The position numbers were made by a program, and so were the translations under genes. The notes beneath the pieces are model-generated. The model searched no databases, was not told where the DNA came from, and saw only the letters and a list, made by a program, of their open reading frames with translations. Shown one piece after another: positions 60,586 through 64,000 of a DNA stretch of 64,000 nt (positions are counted from its first letter, which is position 1; each line of letters opens with the position of its first letter). The stretch comes from Paramacrobiotus metropolitanus (Eukaryota; Tardigrada; Eutardigrada; Parachela; Macrobiotidae). The DNA lies in the NCBI RefSeq assembly GCF_019649055.1, contig NW_026570297.1:434001-498000 (forward strand), in the 5' to 3' direction.

Positions 60586-63500
60586 ATGGAGATGGAGATC
60601 AAGCAGGAGGACGCGATGAACGGAGCGGGTGACGGTGGGTCGCCCGTCAAATACACGGCCGCTGTGGCGCTGCCACCCGAAACCGAGGACTATCTGCGTC
60701 AGGTGGAGCAGGAAATCAAGGGCCTCGGCGACGGCTTCCATTTGGTGCGGGCGCTGGCCGATCGAGGTATGCAAAATGCGACTATTAACCGTAGTTCACC
60801 ATCTAGAACTTCATTTTTGGCCTTGACAAATCGCGAGTAGAGCCGATTTTGTAAGTTGGTGAATTTTGAACAGAGAAATGGCCGGAAACGCCGTATTACA
60901 ATCGATCGGCTGTCCTTTTGCTGTCGTTAGTTTTTTGATACGGAGTACTGCTGCATTTGATAATTTTGGAATAATTAGCATAGTTCGGTCTTATTGTTTA
61001 GACTTATAAGTCTTATTTATGGTCGGCATAGTGTGGTAGAATTATTTTACCCAACATCCGGAAGTGAGTGCGCGCAGCTTTATGCTGCATGTTAGAAAAA
61101 TATGGCGTTAAAATTGTTAAATTGCGGCATATCAACCCGCTAAAATTTGATCAAAATCGTAAAAAAAATGCTATAACAGTTTAAAAATGTGGTGTAATGT
61201 AGCATAAAACAATACAAAAAATTCTGAGTTAAAACATACTTGTCTAATTAGCTTCTGCCACTTGGCAAATTGTCTCCGAATGGCTGTGGTGGACAAATAT
61301 GATATCGAGGAAAAAAACTTCGAAAAGCGGCATCAGTCTGCCGACTCGGCACTTTGCATAAACAGTTATATTTTTGGATGAAAAACAAAAGATTTTACAG
61401 TGATGATGTTGTACACAGTTTTTGTATTTGTACTTTGAAGCCATTTGTTTACTTGGGTTAGCTGGTTTTTAAGGTTTCCGCATTTGTCACTAAACGTTCT
61501 TTGGTTCAGTTCTATAGAAATAATACAACAGTTAACCATTTTCATGATGTTGTAGAATTGGCTCGTGTGAGGGCTGGAGAAATCACGGAGCAGGGCTACA
61601 TCATCGTGCACCGTGATGTGCCGGTGAAGATTGTCAAGAAAGTGCTGATCCCCCTCAAAGAACATCCTAAGGTACCGTGGTCTCTCAATGATATCCGGCC
61701 ATCTTCTCGTGACTGAATTTTTCACTTGTGTAGATCAACTTTGTTGGCCGCCTTCTGGGACCGAAGGGCGCCACTCTGAAAGCCCTGCAGGCCAACACGC
61801 GCACCCGCATCATGATCTTCGGACGCGGATCCATGTGGGACAAAGCCAAGGTAAGAAGCTGTTGCTGGCTGTTCAGTAACCATCGGATTTTGCCAGTACA
61901 GCTACTTACTGTATCAAAACAATTTACGGATTTCTTCTCTTAATTCGGTCTATGGAAATTACTGCTGTAACATGTTGACAACGATGATATCTAAGTTGTT
62001 AATAAGTAAATATGTCGCATGTTGTGCGTATTCAGGAAAGCAGAAAATAAAACAGTACGAGTTGTTAAATTTGAGACATGAATTTGCTGGTCAGAAAGTT
62101 GCAACATGGGTTTAAAGTCGACCGTTTTTGTGAATGTGACTGTTCAGCTGATGGGTGCGTTTGTCTGGTAATTGATAGGAGGAAGAAATGCGCAACAGCG
62201 GCGATCCGAAGTATGCGCATCTCAACGAGGATCTGCACATCTTCATCGAGATCCACGCTTATCCCGTGGAAGCCCAAGCGCGTTTCGCCCACGTTCTCAA
62301 TGAACTGAAGAAGTTCTTGGATCCCAACCATCCGGTAAGTCACCGTCGCCCGTACTGCCACGATCACCACTGCTTTTGCTTAAAACTCAATAAATATTAT
62401 TTAGAAATAATTCTGTTTATATACACAGCGCTACAGCAGAGCTTTTCTTCTGTTCAGGGTTATATCCCATCGGAGTACGAAGGCGTGCCCGGCGCCGCGC
62501 CGCCCGGAGTGCGTCCCGGCATGCGACCACCCCCTCCCGGAGTGCGGCCACCACCTCCGCCCCACATGCGTCCTCGCGCACCACCTCCCGGCGGACCACG
62601 TCCCTACGGAGCACCCGCGATGCCACGCCCGGCACCGCCCGCTCCGGTGGCGCCTCCCGCCCCACAGGCGGAATCCAGCTATTACTACGGACAGTCTGCA
62701 GCTGCGTCTTCCCCCGGATCGTCGTACCCGGTAATTACGCAGCGTGATGTTGTGGTGCGATTAATGATGATAACCGGTCGGTTGCTGAGTCGGGATGAGT
62801 GCCCTGCCTAGAAATAGGGGACCACGGGGCCGCTCGCCTAGTACTCTGATATTCAGTGACCATTATCTGAAATACCGTTATGATGTGCTCGGTGAAGGAG
62901 GCAATTGGGATAGATTGTTGACGGTTTGTGTTTGGTTTGGTAGGGATCCAGTGACTATGGAGAGTCCAACGTGTATGCTAGTTATCCCGCGCAGGCCAAT
63001 GATTACGGACAGTCGACCGGGTATGAGACCCACGCCACGGACAGCAGCTCGCAGGCCGCTGCTTACGGACAAGCGGCGGCCCAGTGGGCGGGAGCGCGGC
63101 AGGCTGGATATGGGGCTCCGCAACAGGCTAGCACGGCTTATCCAGGTACGCTTTTGATGTTCGACATTCTTTAACGATTTTATAAGAACTTGTCTGTTGT
63201 TTTGGTCTACTCAGTTGATGTTTATTTGAAAATATTAATAAAATTTTAACTTATATAATTATCGTTCTGAAACAAAGCTCCGGGGAAGAAATAAAAAGAG
63301 CTATTCAGAGGACAGTAATGAATAATATTCGGAAAAAATTTTTGACCAGTCCAATCAGATTTAAATTTTGGTCCGGAAGTTTTACTTACTTTGGTTAAAA
63401 TTTTGCTTGTTCGCGGCTGCTCTATTCTGGGTGATTCTGTGCTCGGGATCATCCTTGGGGCGGCCGGAGAGTATTCCTGCAATTCTCATAGTTCTGAGAA

Positions 63501-63673
63501 CGGAATGTAGTTTTCAGTCTCCTGAAATCAGACAAACGTTGGTGCCTTTTGTAGGGTACGACAACAGTTGGGGCGATATGAGTAACGGAGGCGGCAAAGC
63601 GCCCCCGGCCACTCGATTTGCAGCGCCTAAGCAGCCGCGCCCCTCTCCCTATGCACAACAGGGAGGATACTGA
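60586..63673 (+). CDS. KHDRBS: Sam68/KHDRBS-type STAR RNA-binding protein
   Basis: KHDRBS (Sam68, SLM) proteins bind UA-rich RNA through a STAR-type KH domain and regulate splicing. Seven exons: 60586-60766, 61556-61671, 61734-61850, 62179-62334, 62458-62730, 62944-63145, 63555-63673, giving 387 residues. The N terminus holds an acidic, Lys-containing lead (MEMEIKQED) and a QUA1-like [16 protein letters not shown] segment. The KH domain includes [20 protein letters not shown] with the GPKG loop at about 108-111, [13 protein letters not shown] and [16 protein letters not shown]. The C terminus is Pro/Arg-rich ([22 protein letters not shown]3-ligand-like) and then Tyr/Gly/Gln-rich ([16 protein letters not shown]), ending PYAQQGGY, as in Sam68 proteins. 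The start has context accaaATGG-like (cccaaATGG). The intron at 61672-61733 is only 62 bp. AATAAA follows at 63718. Confidence 0.92.
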
Positions 63674-63717
63674 GTTATACGGGAAGTTCAGCGGAAAATA
63701 TTATTTTGCCAGAAGGT

Positions 63718-63723
63718 AATAAA
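63718..63723 (+). terminator. KHDRBS poly(A) signal
   Basis: AATAAA 45 bp past the KHDRBS stop codon, followed by a T-rich stretch. The remaining ~280 bases to the window end show no gene. Confidence 0.65.
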
Positions 63724-64000
63724 TACTTCTTTTTTTCTATGTTTGTATCTATGTGTATTTATTTTATGACTGTTTAAACGCGAATGTTAAGTATATGTTG
63801 CCAGTTGTTAACGATGAATACTTTTATTGATTATTTGTTCGCTTGAATATTAATTTTGTAGAAAAACGTTGTAGGATGCAGGAATAATAATATTTGAAAA
63901 ATGGTTAATATTTGTTTACTGGTTTGTGAAGGTTCGTATGCAATCGCTCGTTCCGACACGGGATACTACTGTTACTCTTGGGCAAAAATAAGCGCTGGAA

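Noticed and set aside
62417-62665. Minus-strand Arg/Ala-rich frame
   Set aside because: Antisense of the Pro-rich exon of the KHDRBS gene.
1-64000. CRISPR arrays, operons or bacterial contamination
   Set aside because: Spliceosomal introns, poly(A) signals, LINE and animal gene families throughout show eukaryotic nuclear DNA; no spaced direct-repeat array was seen.

Overview
This is a 64 kb stretch of animal nuclear DNA. The genes are split by spliceosomal introns with GT/AG ends, from 60 bp to several kb. It carries a LINE and terminal-inverted-repeat elements, and several conserved animal proteins (PEX19, PHACTR, NOM1, GTPBP10, a DNAJB6-type J protein, a Sam68/KHDRBS-type KH protein). Two insect-type gustatory-receptor-like genes point to a protostome. 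Moderate intron sizes, plus plant-type glycosyltransferases and a bulb-type lectin domain, would suit a tardigrade or another small ecdysozoan. That assignment is a guess from style, not proof.

Layout. The left end (1-413) is a foldback element. A lectin-domain exon (600-1033, minus) follows. From about 2.37 to 13.36 kb lies a cluster of UDP-glycosyltransferase (UGT) copies on the minus strand: one intact intronless gene (5806-7218), four broken copies, and a small oppositely oriented remnant. PEX19 (9819-10689, plus) sits inside this cluster. The cluster stops 171 bp beyond the stop codon of a gustatory-receptor-like gene (13534-19646, minus). The first intron of that gene contains an antisense LINE of about 4 kb whose tail ends 6-7 bp from the splice donor. 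A second receptor gene of the same family follows (20121-22011, minus).

From 24 kb on the content is ordinary, conserved and single-copy: a PHACTR gene (plus, to 34882); NOM1 (minus, 35916-42665, ten exons, one intron holding a 1,034 bp inverted-repeat element with a 9 bp target duplication); GTPBP10 (plus, 43579-45934, divergent from NOM1 and carrying a one-base frameshift in a G run); about 7 kb with no recognisable gene; a DNAJB6-like gene (53174-59017, plus); and a KHDRBS-like RNA-binding gene (60586-63673, plus).

The strongest unusual signal is structural. The UGT copies at the two outer edges of the cluster are broken at exactly the same nucleotide of the gene, in reciprocal fashion: the left edge keeps the N-terminal half plus 5' flank, the right edge keeps the C-terminal half plus 3' flank. 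This circularly permuted arrangement is what integration of a DNA circle, or of a whole number of tandem units, would leave. The UGTs have the plant-type donor-binding box and no signal peptide or membrane anchor, which raises horizontal acquisition. Exon structures below were read by eye from splice signals, reading-frame phase and family knowledge; no alignment or transcript data were available.
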